A stretch of DNA of 64,000 bases from Sphingopyxis sp. JAI128 (GTDB lineage Bacteria > Pseudomonadota > Alphaproteobacteria > Sphingomonadales > Sphingomonadaceae), in NCBI RefSeq assembly GCF_014207235.1, contig NZ_JACHDA010000003.1, forward strand, positions 620,001-684,000, given 5' to 3'. How positions within the stretch are numbered: the first letter of the stretch is position 1; every line of letters begins with the position of its first letter. The position numbers were made by a program, and so were the translations under genes. This document shows positions 8,355 through 16,581 of the stretch, piece by piece. The notes beneath the pieces were generated by a model. It ran no database searches. It saw only the letters and a program-made list of their open reading frames with translations, and was not told the DNA's origin.

Positions 8355-8647
8355 GTTTTGCGTCCCTTGCCGGGCTTGTCGTCATCGGTCGCGTCCGCCG
8401 ATTTGGCCGCGCCACCCATCAGCCCGCCGCCGAACTGGCCGAGCAACGACTGGACGAGCTCGAGCCCGCTGCCGCCCATCGGCACCCAGGTCTTGACCAT
8501 CGACTGCACCATGTCGGGGGTAATCCCCTTCGCCATCAGCTCCTTGACGCGGTCGAGGTAGATGTCGTGCAGCGGTTCGAGGTCGGGAAGCCCGAACAGG
8601 CGCCGCGCCTCTTCGGGGGTGCAATCGATCTCGATATTGAATTTCAT
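8351..8647 (-). CDS. DUF6489 family small protein
   Basis: 98 residues of unknown function. The N-terminal half is a well-formed helical unit: MKFNIEIDCTPEEARRLFGL, then an EPLHDIYLDRVKELMAKGI helix and a VQSMVKTWVPMGG segment. The C terminus is Gly-rich and then charged (DATDDDKPGKGRKT). I recognise it as a small protein conserved next to mnmE in sphingomonads. Its stop overlaps the proposed CTG start of mnmE, suggesting translational coupling. Confidence 0.75.
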   Translation of the reverse strand: MKFNIEIDCTPEEARRLFGLPDLEPLHDIYLDRVKELMAKGITPDMVQSMVKTWVPMGGSGLELVQSLLGQFGGGLMGGAAKSADATDDDKPGKGRKT

Positions 8648-8682
8648 CGCCTGTCTCCGCCCCGAAAATGCCGGTTAGCCGC

Positions 8683-8711
8683 TTGAGCCCTGCCCATCGC
8701 CCCGCTAGCTT
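8683..8711 (+). promoter_or_regulatory. Candidate promoter for the dienelactone hydrolase operon
   Basis: TTGAGC (8683-8688), a 17-base spacer and TAGCTT (8706-8711), 45 bases before the start codon of the next rightward gene. A weak match, supported mainly by position. Confidence 0.4.
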
Positions 8712-8755
8712 CGCGCTTTCACAGCAAAGAAGCAAGAGACAGGAGAGCTCCCCGC

Positions 8756-9454
8756 ATGGCCGCGACCAATACCTCGATCCCCGCGCTCGACGGGACGAAC
8801 GAAATTCCCGCCTATGTCGCGCGCCCCGACGCCGACAGCACGCGCGCGATCATCGTCATCCCGGAAATTTTCGGCATCAACGAAGGCATCCGCAAGAAAT
8901 GCGACGACTGGGCGGCCGAGGGCTATCTTGCGATCGCCCCCGACATCTTCTGGCGCTTCGCTCCCGGGGTAGAACTCAACCCCGATGTCGAGTCCGAACT
9001 GCAGGAAGCCTTCGGCTATTTCGGCCAATATGACGCCGACGACGGGGTGAAAGATATCGAGGCAGCGATCCGCTGGCTGCACGGCCAGGGCGCGAGCAAG
9101 GTCGGCGCGGTCGGCTTCTGCCTCGGCGGCCGCCTCGCCTATATGACCGCCGCCCGCACCGATATCGACGCATCGGTCGGCTATTATGGCGTCATGATCG
9201 ACCAGATGCTGAACGAAAGCCACGCGATCGCGCGGCCACTGATGCTCCACATCCCGTCGGAGGATCATCTCGTCGACCATGCGGCGCAAAAGAAGATCCA
9301 TGAAGGGCTCGATCCGCATCCGAAGGTCATACTCCATGACTATCCCGGGCTCGACCATGGCTTTGCCGCGACGATGGGTAACCGCCGCAACGACGAGGGC
9401 GCCGAGCTCGCCGACGGCCGCACCCGCGCCTTCTTCGCCGAGCATCTCGCATGA
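8756..9454 (+). CDS. Dienelactone hydrolase family protein
   Basis: 232 residues, a cytoplasmic alpha/beta hydrolase without signal peptide. The nucleophile motif GFCLGG uses Cys as in dienelactone hydrolase. The acid residue lies in HIPSEDHLVD and the catalytic His in YPGLDHGFA near the C terminus. Such enzymes open carboxymethylenebutenolide or act on small esters and lactones; the real substrate cannot be told. AGGAGAGC precedes the ATG. It overlaps the next gene by ATGA. These two genes are the only rightward ones left of the origin. Confidence 0.88.
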   Translation: MAATNTSIPALDGTNEIPAYVARPDADSTRAIIVIPEIFGINEGIRKKCDDWAAEGYLAIAPDIFWRFAPGVELNPDVESELQEAFGYFGQYDADDGVKDIEAAIRWLHGQGASKVGAVGFCLGGRLAYMTAARTDIDASVGYYGVMIDQMLNESHAIARPLMLHIPSEDHLVDHAAQKKIHEGLDPHPKVILHDYPGLDHGFAATMGNRRNDEGAELADGRTRAFFAEHLA

Positions 9455-9855
9455 CCGCGCCGCATCCGGGACTCGCCGCATGGCACGCCTATATGGCGGG
9501 CGGCGGCGATCCGCAGGCCTTGCGCGACCTGCTCGCCGAGGATGCGGTGTTCCATTCGCCCGTCGTCCACACGCCGCAGGCGGGCGCCGACAAGGTCTTC
9601 GCCTATCTCCACGCGGCGAGCCATGTCCTCGGCGGCGACGATTTCCGCTATTTGCGCGAAATCGTCGACGGCGATCAGGCGATGCTCGAGTTCCAGAGCA
9701 GCCTCGACGGCATCCAGATCAACGGCGTCGACATCATTCGCTGGAATACCGATGGAAAGATAAGCGATTTCAAAGTGATGGTCAGGCCGCTCAAGGCGAT
9801 CAACAAGGTCTGGGAAAAAATGGCCGAAATGCTCGCGGCGCAGGCGGAGGGCTAG
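9451..9855 (+). CDS. Nuclear transport factor 2-like (SnoaL-type) protein
   Basis: 134 residues with the cone-shaped NTF2 fold pattern: a WHAYMAGGGDPQALRDLLAEDA helix-strand start, VFHSPVVHTPQAG, and terminal strands VDIIRWNTDGKISDFKVMVRP. Such proteins are small isomerases, dehydratases or ligand binders; no catalytic set is obvious. It is coupled to the dienelactone hydrolase by an ATGA overlap, so a shared pathway is likely. Its stop codon shares the sequence CTAG with the stop of the convergent DUF1489 gene. Confidence 0.78.
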   Translation: MTAPHPGLAAWHAYMAGGGDPQALRDLLAEDAVFHSPVVHTPQAGADKVFAYLHAASHVLGGDDFRYLREIVDGDQAMLEFQSSLDGIQINGVDIIRWNTDGKISDFKVMVRPLKAINKVWEKMAEMLAAQAEG

Positions 9856-10253
9856 ATCAGGCTGAGCCCGGCCAGTTCGCGATACAGTTCGGGCGGCAGG
9901 TCGCCGATGCCGTCGGCATCGTCGAGGGGCTTCGGCGCGTCGGCGTCGGCAAGGTAACGCCATCCCTGATGCGCGCGCTTGGGCTGCGGATGCACGCGCT
10001 CGAGCGATGCGACGCAGACGATATCGACGCGCCCGTCGCTCCGGTCCTCGAAGCGCAGGATACGGACGCGCGCGACGAGCATGTGCTTGACGATAAAATG
10101 CAGCTTGCCGCCGATCAGCTCATCAGCGCGCTTCGGCTTGAATCGCGTCGTGAAACGAATCTCGCCATCTTGTGCATGGTTGGCGACCCGCGCCTCAAGT
10201 GCGGGGTAATCGGTGCAGCCGACGGCCACGCGGGTCATGTGAAGCTGAGACAT
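9852..10253 (-). CDS. DUF1489 family protein
   Basis: 133 residues from the ATG at 10253; a longer open frame to 10313 runs through a terminator hairpin and is rejected. Family features are LHMTRVAVGCTDYPALEARV at the start, then FTTRFKPKRADELIGGKLHFIVKHMLVARVRIL and a C-terminal HQGWRYLADADAPKPLDD. Conserved in alphaproteobacteria, function unknown. No strong ribosome-binding site is visible. Confidence 0.8.
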   Translation of the reverse strand: MSQLHMTRVAVGCTDYPALEARVANHAQDGEIRFTTRFKPKRADELIGGKLHFIVKHMLVARVRILRFEDRSDGRVDIVCVASLERVHPQPKRAHQGWRYLADADAPKPLDDADGIGDLPPELYRELAGLSLI

Positions 10254-10275
10254 GCCCGGCAAATGGGAAGCTGAT

Positions 10276-10306
10276 GTGAAAAAGCCAGCCCCTCGCGGCG
10301 CTGGCT
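10276..10306 (-). terminator. Rho-independent terminator after the TerC-like gene
   Basis: On the - strand AGCCAGC...GCTGGCT (10306-10300 with 10289-10283) forms a 7-bp GC-rich stem followed by TTTTTC. It ends the monooxygenase/TerC transcript before DUF1489. Confidence 0.75.
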
Positions 10307-10331
10307 CCTTCATTTCACGCTGAAAAGGCGA

Positions 10332-11057
10332 TCAGCCGAACAGGGTCCCGATCCCGACGCTGGGGTCGATCCAGCCTTCATAGATCATCTTGACCGCCAC
10401 ATAGACGATTACCGCAAGCCCGATATAGGCGATCCAGCGGTAACGCTCGATATATTTGGCAATGATGTTCGCCGCGACACCCATCAGCGCGACGGCAAAG
10501 ATCAGCCCGACGATCAGGATGCCGGGATGATCGCGCGCCGCGCCCGCGACCGCGAGCACATTGTCGAGGCTCATGCTGACGTCGGCGACCGCGACCGCCC
10601 AGGCGGCGGCGGCAAAGCTCTTCGCGGGCCTGAGCCCCGAATGTTCATCGCCTTCGACTTCGGGCGACCCCGACGAATGCGCGCCTTCGCGCAGTTCGCG
10701 CCACATCTTCCATGCCACCCAGACGAGCAGCAGCCCGCCGACGAAGATCAGCCCGACGATCTGCATCAGCTGCGTCACGACGAGGGCGAAGGCGATGCGG
10801 AGCACGAGCGCCGCGAGCACGCCGATCATGATCACCTTGCGACGCTGGTCGGCAGGAAGCCCCGCCGCGAGCGCGCCGACGACGATCGCATTGTCGCCCG
10901 CGAGCACGATGTCGATCATCAACACCTGCAGGAAGGCTGCAAAGGCCGCGGGTTCGGCGATGTTCGAGAAATCGTTGACGATCGCATCCCACATCCCGGC
11001 GGGTCCACCGAAACCGCCGGCGTGCGCCGCAGCCTGAGTCAGAAGTTCCAAAATCAC
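10332..11057 (-). CDS. TerC/YjbE family integral membrane protein
   Basis: 241 residues with about seven membrane segments. The two acidic membrane motifs of the TerC family are present: VLMIDIVLAGDNAIVVGALA near residues 46-65 and ADVSMSLDNVLAVAG in the second half. Family members handle metal ions such as manganese, or protect secreted metalloproteins. The start is GTG at 11057 with GGAGA seven bases upstream, overlapping the preceding stop as GTGA. No metal-sensing riboswitch leader fits, since the gene is translationally coupled to its upstream neighbour. Confidence 0.85.
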   Translation of the reverse strand: MILELLTQAAAHAGGFGGPAGMWDAIVNDFSNIAEPAAFAAFLQVLMIDIVLAGDNAIVVGALAAGLPADQRRKVIMIGVLAALVLRIAFALVVTQLMQIVGLIFVGGLLLVWVAWKMWRELREGAHSSGSPEVEGDEHSGLRPAKSFAAAAWAVAVADVSMSLDNVLAVAGAARDHPGILIVGLIFAVALMGVAANIIAKYIERYRWIAYIGLAVIVYVAVKMIYEGWIDPSVGIGTLFG

Positions 11058-11347
11058 AGCGGCTCTCCGAAATAGCTGACCTCGGGCATAGGGTCATAAA
11101 AGCCATGCAGCAACGCCCGCCATTGCCGATAGCGATCCGATTTCCGGAAGCCGTCGCGGTGATCCGCGATCGACCTCCACTTTACCAAAAGCAGATAGGG
11201 CTGTCCGGTTGCCGTCGGGAGAAAAATTTCGAGGGAAATAAAGCCCGGTGAGGCTTCGATCAGCGGTCTGGCTTGGATCATGGCCGCCTCGAACGCATCT
11301 TCGCCGCCCGCCCTGACGGGTAGCAAAGCGTGCTCGATGACGGCCAT
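11054..11347 (-). CDS. Antibiotic biosynthesis monooxygenase (ABM) domain protein
   Basis: 97 residues with the dimeric ferredoxin-like ABM pattern: EHALLPVRAGGEDAFEAAM, PGFISLEIFLP, YLLLVKWRSIADHRDGFRKS and a terminal RQWRALLHGFYD. Family members include heme-degrading and quinone monooxygenases, but many have no known substrate. The gene lies nine bases after rho (same strand) and overlaps the TerC-like gene. Confidence 0.78.
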   Translation of the reverse strand: MAVIEHALLPVRAGGEDAFEAAMIQARPLIEASPGFISLEIFLPTATGQPYLLLVKWRSIADHRDGFRKSDRYRQWRALLHGFYDPMPEVSYFGEPL

Positions 11348-11356
11348 GATCCGGCT

Positions 11357-12613
11357 TTACTGGTTCATGCTGTCGAAGAAATCCTCGTTGGTCTTCGAAT
11401 CCTTGATCTTGTCGAGCAGGAATTCCATCGCGTCGATGGTGCCCATCTGCATGAGGATGCGGCGCAGCACCCACATCTTCGACAGCTTGTCCTTTTCGAC
11501 GAGCAATTCTTCCTTGCGCGTGCCCGACTTGCCGACATCGAGCGACGGGAAGATGCGCTTGTCGGCGACCTTGCGGTCGAGCACGATTTCCGAGTTGCCC
11601 GTGCCCTTGAATTCTTCGAAGATCACCTCGTCCATGCGGCTGCCGGTATCGATCAGCGCGGTCGCGATGATCGACAGCGAACCGCCTTCCTCTATGTTAC
11701 GCGCGGCGCCGAAGAAGCGCTTGGGACGTTGCAGTGCATTGGCATCGACGCCGCCGGTCAGCACCTTGCCCGACGAGGGAACGACGGTGTTGTAGGCGCG
11801 GCCGAGACGCGTAATGGAATCGAGCAGGATGACGACATCCTTCTTGTGCTCGACAAGGCGTTTCGCCTTTTCGATCACCATTTCGGCGACCTGGACGTGG
11901 CGCGTCGCGGGTTCGTCGAAGGTCGAGGACACGACTTCGCCCTTCACGCTGCGCTGCATGTCGGTAACTTCCTCGGGACGCTCATCGACGAGGAGGACGA
12001 TCAGATAAACCTCGGGATGATTGTCGGTGATCGCCTTGGCGATATTCTGCAGGAGCACCGTCTTGCCGGTGCGCGGCGGCGCGACGATCAGCGCGCGCTG
12101 GCCCTTGCCCTGCGGGCTGACAAGGTCGATCACCCGCGCCGACTTGTCCTTGACCGTCGGATCGACGGTGTCGAGCGACAGCTTCTGGTTCGGATAGAGC
12201 GGGGTGAGGTTGTCGAAATTGACGCGGTGGCGCACCGCTTCAGGGTCGTCGAAATTGACCTTGATCAGCTTGGTCAGCGCGAAATAGCGTTCGCCATCCT
12301 TCGGCGCGCGGATTTCGCCCTCGACCGTGTCGCCGGTGCGCAGGCCGTACTTACGGACCTGGTTCGGCGAGACATAGATATCGTCGGGGCCCGCGAGATA
12401 ATTGGCGTCCGACGAGCGCAGGAAACCGAACGAGTCCGGGAGAACCTCGATCGTCCCCGATCCGATGATTTCCTCGCCCTCTTCGGCAAGTTCTTTCAGG
12501 ATCGAGAACATCAGGTCCTGCTTGCGCAGCGTCGATGCGCCCTCTACGCCCAGTTCTTCCGCCATTTCGACGAGCTGGGCGGGGGATTTGGTTTTGAGTT
12601 CTTTAAGATGCAT
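11357..12613 (-). CDS. rho: Transcription termination factor Rho
   Basis: 418 residues, the normal length. The N-terminal [20 protein letters not shown] helical domain is followed by the RNA-binding cold-shock-like domain ([36 protein letters not shown]), Walker [13 protein letters not shown], Walker [17 protein letters not shown] and the R-loop/Q-loop segment [23 protein letters not shown]. The ATG at 12613 is chosen from family alignment; upstream in-frame codons are leader. Close to the origin, as in other alphaproteobacteria. A candidate promoter lies about 140 bases upstream. Confidence 0.97.
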   Translation of the reverse strand: MHLKELKTKSPAQLVEMAEELGVEGASTLRKQDLMFSILKELAEEGEEIIGSGTIEVLPDSFGFLRSSDANYLAGPDDIYVSPNQVRKYGLRTGDTVEGEIRAPKDGERYFALTKLIKVNFDDPEAVRHRVNFDNLTPLYPNQKLSLDTVDPTVKDKSARVIDLVSPQGKGQRALIVAPPRTGKTVLLQNIAKAITDNHPEVYLIVLLVDERPEEVTDMQRSVKGEVVSSTFDEPATRHVQVAEMVIEKAKRLVEHKKDVVILLDSITRLGRAYNTVVPSSGKVLTGGVDANALQRPKRFFGAARNIEEGGSLSIIATALIDTGSRMDEVIFEEFKGTGNSEIVLDRKVADKRIFPSLDVGKSGTRKEELLVEKDKLSKMWVLRRILMQMGTIDAMEFLLDKIKDSKTNEDFFDSMNQ

Positions 12614-12751
12614 GGATGGATTCCGGGTAGAAAATTCGGGTGGGATCTGACTTAATTCGTCGCACCGGCAGGTGCCTATCCGGCCGGGGGACGACCGTTT
12701 TCGATAGCTCGGCACGTCGACGCGCCGCCCGCATGGGATGCGGGGTTGACC

Positions 12752-12780
12752 GGCCCCTATAACCCGCGGCGTTCCAAGTC
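12752..12780 (-). promoter_or_regulatory. Candidate rho promoter
   Basis: On the - strand TTGACT (12780-12775), then TATAGG at 15 bases or TAGGGG at 17 bases spacing. The arrangement CGGGT-TA-TAGGGG closely resembles a motif upstream of rpsL. It would give an approximately 135-base rho leader. Confidence 0.45.
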
Positions 12781-12857
12781 AATCGCGCCTGCGACCGGGG
12801 CAACCGCGGCCCCGGTCCTTAACGTCCCAAAAGCCCCGCATCGGCGATGCAATCCTG

Positions 12858-12916
12858 TGACCTTTGAACCTCAGGACACATCATGGCAGTGCGATAGGTC
12901 GTCGCTTCAAAGGTCA
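12858..12916. repeat. Perfect inverted repeat TGACCTTTGAA / TTCAAAGGTCA
   Basis: Two 11-base arms separated by 37 bases. A further direct copy of AAAGGTCA follows at 12920-12927. This looks like a protein-binding array or a long hairpin in the region upstream of rho; its role is unknown. Confidence 0.55.
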
Positions 12917-13117
12917 GGAAAGGTCAGCCCTGTGCAGCCGCCGGTTGGTCGCGTGCGGCCGACGTGCCGCGCCCGGTTCGTGCGCGCATCCATAAACCGG
13001 GAAACGCATGCTTTTGTCGACATGGAGAAAGAACCGGAACGAAGGCTGGCACGGCTGGATAATGTAGGAAAGGCCTTTTTTGCAAGCGTCGGCCTTGGGG
13101 TGATAAGGCGCCGCTAA

Positions 13118-13242
13118 ATCCTCCCTGCAGCGCAGCCGCGAGGCGGGGGACCGCTCGCGAAGAAAGTGGTGGAGGGGCGGCGTTGAAGCCCTCCGTCAGC
13201 GCTTCGCGCTCCACCTCCCCACGGCTTCGCCACAGGGAGGAT
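13118..13242 (+). repeat. Dispersed palindromic repeat, copy A
   Basis: Bounded by ATCCTCCCT and AGGGAGGAT. Inside is a GGGGACCGCTCGCG...GGTGGAGGGGC segment and a CCGTCAGCGCTTCGCGCTCC arm. Same orientation as copies B, D and E. Confidence 0.85.
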
Positions 13243-13275
13243 CTTACGTCCGCAACCGGTCGCTTTCAAAAGACC

Positions 13276-13305
13276 ATCCTCCCTGTCGCACGGCGATGGG
13301 GAGGA
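13276..13305. repeat. Half copy of the dispersed palindromic repeat
   Basis: ATCCTCCCTGTCGC, then GCGATGGGGAGGA: one terminal hairpin of the repeat family only, 34 bases after copy A. Confidence 0.7.
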
Positions 13306-13360
13306 GCGGTCGGCAGCTTCCGGTCAAGTCCGCCCCGGGCGGCGCTGCCTGCGGCGTGGC

Positions 13361-13807
13361 TCAGGGGCGCACGACGACGAGGATGACGATGATCGCCGCG
13401 GCGATGCCGGGCACCTCGTTGAGCAGGCGCAGCTGTTTTTCGGTCAGCGGGCGCTCACCCTTCTTCAGCTTCTTGAAATAGCCGATCATCCAGCCGTGAT
13501 AGCCCGACAGCGCGATCACGAGCAGCAATTTGGCGATGAACCAGCCCTCGCGCCAATAATTGCCGTTGAACGCGAGCATCAGCCCGAAAATCCAGACGAT
13601 GATCAGCGACGGGTTCAGGATGATCCGCCGCAACCGATCCTCGCGCTCGATCCACGTCCTGTCCTCGTCGGATCCGACCGGCGCCTGGTGGTGATAAACG
13701 AAAAAGCGCGGCATCATGAACAGGCCGGCCATCAGGAAGATCACGAAAATGATATGCGCGGCTTTGACCCAAAGCATCGTCGCCCCCAGAAAACCAGCCA
13801 GTTCCAT
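13361..13807 (-). CDS. hemJ: Protoporphyrinogen IX oxidase HemJ (CopD-like membrane protein)
   Basis: 148 residues with four hydrophobic segments. The conserved His lies in the first helix (WVKAAHIIFVIFLMAGLFMMPR), followed by FFVYHHQAP, RLRRIILNPSLIIVWIFGL and LLLVIALSGYHGWMIGYFKKL. HemJ oxidises protoporphyrinogen IX in heme synthesis and replaces HemG/HemY in many alphaproteobacteria. It begins three bases after the hemE stop on the same strand, which supports the heme role. Confidence 0.88.
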   Translation of the reverse strand: MELAGFLGATMLWVKAAHIIFVIFLMAGLFMMPRFFVYHHQAPVGSDEDRTWIEREDRLRRIILNPSLIIVWIFGLMLAFNGNYWREGWFIAKLLLVIALSGYHGWMIGYFKKLKKGERPLTEKQLRLLNEVPGIAAAIIVILVVVRP

Positions 13808-13810
13808 AGA

Positions 13811-14839
13811 TTATCCGCCGCGAACGCGTTTGATGAGATGTTCGACATGGGCGATCGGCGTGTCGGGCACGATGCCATGGCCGAGATTGAAGATATGGGG
13901 ACGCGACGGGAAAGCCGCAAGGATGCGGTCGATCGCCGTATCGAGGGCCTCGCCCCCGGCGACGAGCGCGAGCGGATCGAGATTGCCCTGCACCGGCAAA
14001 TGTGACGGCAAGGCGGCATCGGCCCATAGCGGGTCGACCGTCTCGTCGAGCCCGATCGCATCGACCCCGGTCTCGTCGGCATAGGCGCGAAGCTTGCCGC
14101 CCGCGCCCTTTGGAAAGCCGATCACCGGCGTATCGGGATGCAGCGCCTTCAACCGCCGCACGATTTCGGCATTGGGGGCGATCACCCATCGCTCATATTG
14201 GGCGGGGGACAGGCTGCCCGCCCAGCTGTCGAACAATTGCACGGCATCGACGCCATGTTCGATCTGGCCCGACAGATAGGTGACGCTCAAATCGACGATC
14301 GCGTCGATGATATTCCGGAACCCGGCAGGATCGCCGAACGCCATGCGCCGCGCCGCCGCCTGATCCTTGGACCCCTGCCCCGCCACCATATAGGTCGCGA
14401 CCGTCCAGGGGCTGCCCGCAAAACCGAGGAAAGTCGTTTCGGGCGGCAAGGCCGCGGCGACGCGGGCGACGGTGGCATAGACGGGATCGAGCCGTTGGTG
14501 CGCCGCTTCGAGTGACGTCAAGGCGTTGTCGACGAGCGGCGGCGCGAGCCGTGGCCCCTCGCCCGCTTCGAACCAGAGATGCTGGCCGAGCGCATGCGGA
14601 ATGACGAGGATGTCCGAAAAAAGGATCGAGCCGTCGAAGCCGAAACGCCTGATCGGCTGCAACGTCACCTCCGCCGCGGCCTCGGGATCGTAGCAAAGCT
14701 CGAGGAAGCCGCCCTTGGTTTCGCGAAGGGCGCGGTATTCGGGCAGGTAACGTCCCGCCTGCCGCATCAGCCAGAGCGGCGGGCGCTCCTGCCGCGCCCC
14801 GCGCAGCGTCGCGAGCAGCTTCTTCGGTGACGCCTTCAC
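13811..14839 (-). CDS. hemE: Uroporphyrinogen decarboxylase HemE
   Basis: 342 residues, full length. The N-terminal substrate signature PPLWLMRQAGRYLPEYR is present, along with FDGSILFSDILVIPHALG, FAGSPWTVATYMV and the C-terminal FNLGHGIVPDTP. It converts uroporphyrinogen III to coproporphyrinogen III. The start is GTG at 14839 with AGAGGG close upstream. It faces away from the origin and is the standard left flank of alphaproteobacterial oriC. Confidence 0.97.
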   Translation of the reverse strand: MKASPKKLLATLRGARQERPPLWLMRQAGRYLPEYRALRETKGGFLELCYDPEAAAEVTLQPIRRFGFDGSILFSDILVIPHALGQHLWFEAGEGPRLAPPLVDNALTSLEAAHQRLDPVYATVARVAAALPPETTFLGFAGSPWTVATYMVAGQGSKDQAAARRMAFGDPAGFRNIIDAIVDLSVTYLSGQIEHGVDAVQLFDSWAGSLSPAQYERWVIAPNAEIVRRLKALHPDTPVIGFPKGAGGKLRAYADETGVDAIGLDETVDPLWADAALPSHLPVQGNLDPLALVAGGEALDTAIDRILAAFPSRPHIFNLGHGIVPDTPIAHVEHLIKRVRGG

Positions 14840-15175
14840 GCGAGCCCTCTTTCTCTCTTCATATAATATTTAATAGAATTGTGGTGGTTTGTTGGTCGGC
14901 GGACAAGGCGGCTTTAGGCCGGGGCGTCCGTTTTGCCAACAGCTTGACTCTCGAACCGCCGAGCGCGCGGGCAGAGTCGCGACCGGCTTTTCCCCATATT
15001 CACAGCCTGTGGATAAGATTTATCCCATGTGGATAAGGGGTGGAGCGGAATCGACACGGCCGGGGATGAAACGCGGGTGTCGAATTCGTCCCTGCACTTA
15101 TGCCGAAACTTATCCACAAGCGGTCCAACGCTTCGCGGCTTGCCTTTTTCGGCGCTTTCCCGCCATGGTGCCGCG
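14840..15175. other. Chromosomal replication origin oriC
   Basis: A 336-bp gap between divergent hemE and the ppsR-type gene, the same neighbours as the Caulobacter origin. Perfect DnaA boxes: TGTGGATAA at 15008-15016 and 15028-15036, and TTATCCACA at 15110-15118. A near match ATATTCACA is at 14996-15004. An AT-rich block that could serve as the unwinding element lies at 14859-14880. GANTC (CcrM-type) sites are at 14946-14950, 14974-14978 and 15048-15052. Gene orientation switches here from mostly leftward to mostly rightward. Confidence 0.92.
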
Positions 15176-15988
15176 ATGGGCCGGCTTCACCTGCATCTCA
15201 TATCCGACTCCACGGGCGAGACACTCGAAAATATCGCCAAGGCGGCGATCGCGCAGTTCGACGATGTCGAGGTCGTGCGCCATTTCTGGCCGATGGTCCG
15301 ATCGGAATCGCATCTCGACCGGATCATGGCCGAAGTGCAGGCGAGCCCCGGCATGATCCTCTTCACGCTTGTCAATGGCGAGCTGCGTGCCAGCCTCGAA
15401 CGTCGCGCGACCGCGCAGGGTCTGCCGACCGTCGCGGCGCTCGACGCGGTGACCGATGCCTTGTCGCGGATGCTCGGGCAGGAAGCGAAGGCGCGGCCCG
15501 GCCGCCAGCACCAACTCGACGCCGCCTATTTCGCGCGCGTCGAGGCGATCCAGTTCACCGTCGCGCACGACGACGGTATCGGCTGGGAAAATTGGGAACA
15601 GGCCGACATTGTGCTCGCGGGCGTGTCGCGCACGTCGAAAACGCCGACGAGCATCTATCTCGCCAATCGCGGCTTCAAGACCGCGAATATCCCGATCGTT
15701 CCCGAATCGCCGCCACCGAACGCCTTGTTCAACCTGAAACGGCCGATGGTCGTCGGGCTGACGACGGGGCTCGACCGGCTCGTGCAGGTACGCCGCAACC
15801 GGCTGCTGTCGCTGAACCAGGCGCCCGAGACCGCCTATGTCGACGACGAGCGGGTGAAGGCCGAGCTCGCTTATGCGCGGCGCATGTTCGCCGACAATGG
15901 CTGGCCGGTGATCGACGTGACGCGCCGATCGATCGAGGAAACCGCCGCGGCGGTCATCAAGCTCGTCGAAGATCGCGGCGCCGCATGA
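15176..15988 (+). CDS. PEP synthase / pyruvate phosphate dikinase regulatory protein (DUF299 kinase-pyrophosphorylase)
   Basis: 270 residues. LHLHLISDSTGETLENIAKAA at the start and the P-loop-like AGVSRTSKTPTSIYLANRGF are family signatures; NIPIVPE and GLTTGLDRLVQVRRNRL follow. These bifunctional enzymes phosphorylate (with ADP) and dephosphorylate PEP synthase or PPDK, thus controlling gluconeogenic flux. The ATG at 15176 is used; an open extension to 15029 would run through the DnaA boxes and is rejected. First gene of a rightward operon with maf, aroE and coaE. Confidence 0.94.
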   Translation: MGRLHLHLISDSTGETLENIAKAAIAQFDDVEVVRHFWPMVRSESHLDRIMAEVQASPGMILFTLVNGELRASLERRATAQGLPTVAALDAVTDALSRMLGQEAKARPGRQHQLDAAYFARVEAIQFTVAHDDGIGWENWEQADIVLAGVSRTSKTPTSIYLANRGFKTANIPIVPESPPPNALFNLKRPMVVGLTTGLDRLVQVRRNRLLSLNQAPETAYVDDERVKAELAYARRMFADNGWPVIDVTRRSIEETAAAVIKLVEDRGAA

Positions 15989-16581
15989 CCTTGCTCCTCG
16001 CCTCGCAAAGCAGCGGCCGCGCGGCAATGCTGCGCGCCGCCGGGCTCGATTTCGAAACCAGCCCGGCGCATGTCGACGAGGAAGCGCTCACCGCCTCGCT
16101 GCTCGCGGCAGGCCAGACCCCGCGCAATATCGCCGATGCGCTTGCCGAGGCGAAGGCCGTCAAAATCTCGTCGCGGCTTCCGGGCGTGACCGTGCTCGGC
16201 GCCGATTCGACCCTTGCGCTCGACGACGGATCGATGCTCTCGAAACCCGCCACGCCGGAAGAGGCCGCCGATCATCTCCGCCGCATGGCGGGCACGCGCC
16301 ACCGCCTGTTCAGCGCCGCGGTCGCCGCGCGCGACGGCGCGCCCGTCTGGCGCGCGATCGGCGAGGCGAAGCTGTGGATGCGCCCCTTGTCGGACGCCTT
16401 CATCGCGGACTATGTCGCACGAAACTGGGACGGCATCCGCTGGACCGTCGGCTGTTACGAAATCGAGGGGGCGGGCGTGCAATTGTTCGACCGGGTCGAA
16501 GGCGACCCATGGACCATCATCGGCATGCCGATGCTTCCCTTGCTGGCGTGGCTCCGCGCGATCGGGCTGGCTCCGCAATGA
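15985..16581 (+). CDS. maf: Maf family nucleotide pyrophosphatase
   Basis: 198 residues. LLLASQSSGRAAMLRAAGL contains the family S-x-x-R phosphate-binding loop. VLGADSTLALDDGSMLSKPAT carries the catalytic Asp and Lys, and the C-terminal part has VGCYEIEGAGVQLFDRVEGD. Maf enzymes hydrolyse non-canonical or modified nucleoside triphosphates (dTTP/UTP or m7GTP types); the subclass cannot be fixed by eye. Overlaps its upstream and downstream genes by ATGA. Confidence 0.9.
   Translation: MTLLLASQSSGRAAMLRAAGLDFETSPAHVDEEALTASLLAAGQTPRNIADALAEAKAVKISSRLPGVTVLGADSTLALDDGSMLSKPATPEEAADHLRRMAGTRHRLFSAAVAARDGAPVWRAIGEAKLWMRPLSDAFIADYVARNWDGIRWTVGCYEIEGAGVQLFDRVEGDPWTIIGMPMLPLLAWLRAIGLAPQ

Larger units (their letters stand above)
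12614..13360. other. Long intergenic region between rho and hemJ
   Basis: 747 bases with no credible gene; the open frames here have poor codon bias and no ribosome-binding site. It holds the candidate rho promoter, a perfect 11-base inverted repeat (12858-12868 and 12906-12916), one full palindromic repeat (13118-13242) and one half copy (13276-13305). Confidence 0.6.

Noticed and set aside
10332..11060. A manganese riboswitch ahead of the TerC-like gene
   Set aside because: The gene overlaps its upstream neighbour, leaving no leader for a riboswitch.
12746..13117. A 123-codon open frame in the rho-hemJ gap
   Set aside because: It starts in the rho promoter candidate, runs through the inverted repeat, has atypical composition and no ribosome-binding site.
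14937..14965. A tRNA T-arm-like sequence on the - strand (GGTTCGAGAG)
   Set aside because: No matching acceptor, D or anticodon arms; it lies within the origin.
15029..15175. Upstream in-frame extension of the PEP synthase regulator gene
   Set aside because: It would translate through the DnaA boxes and adds residues not seen in the family; ATG 15176 begins the conserved domain.
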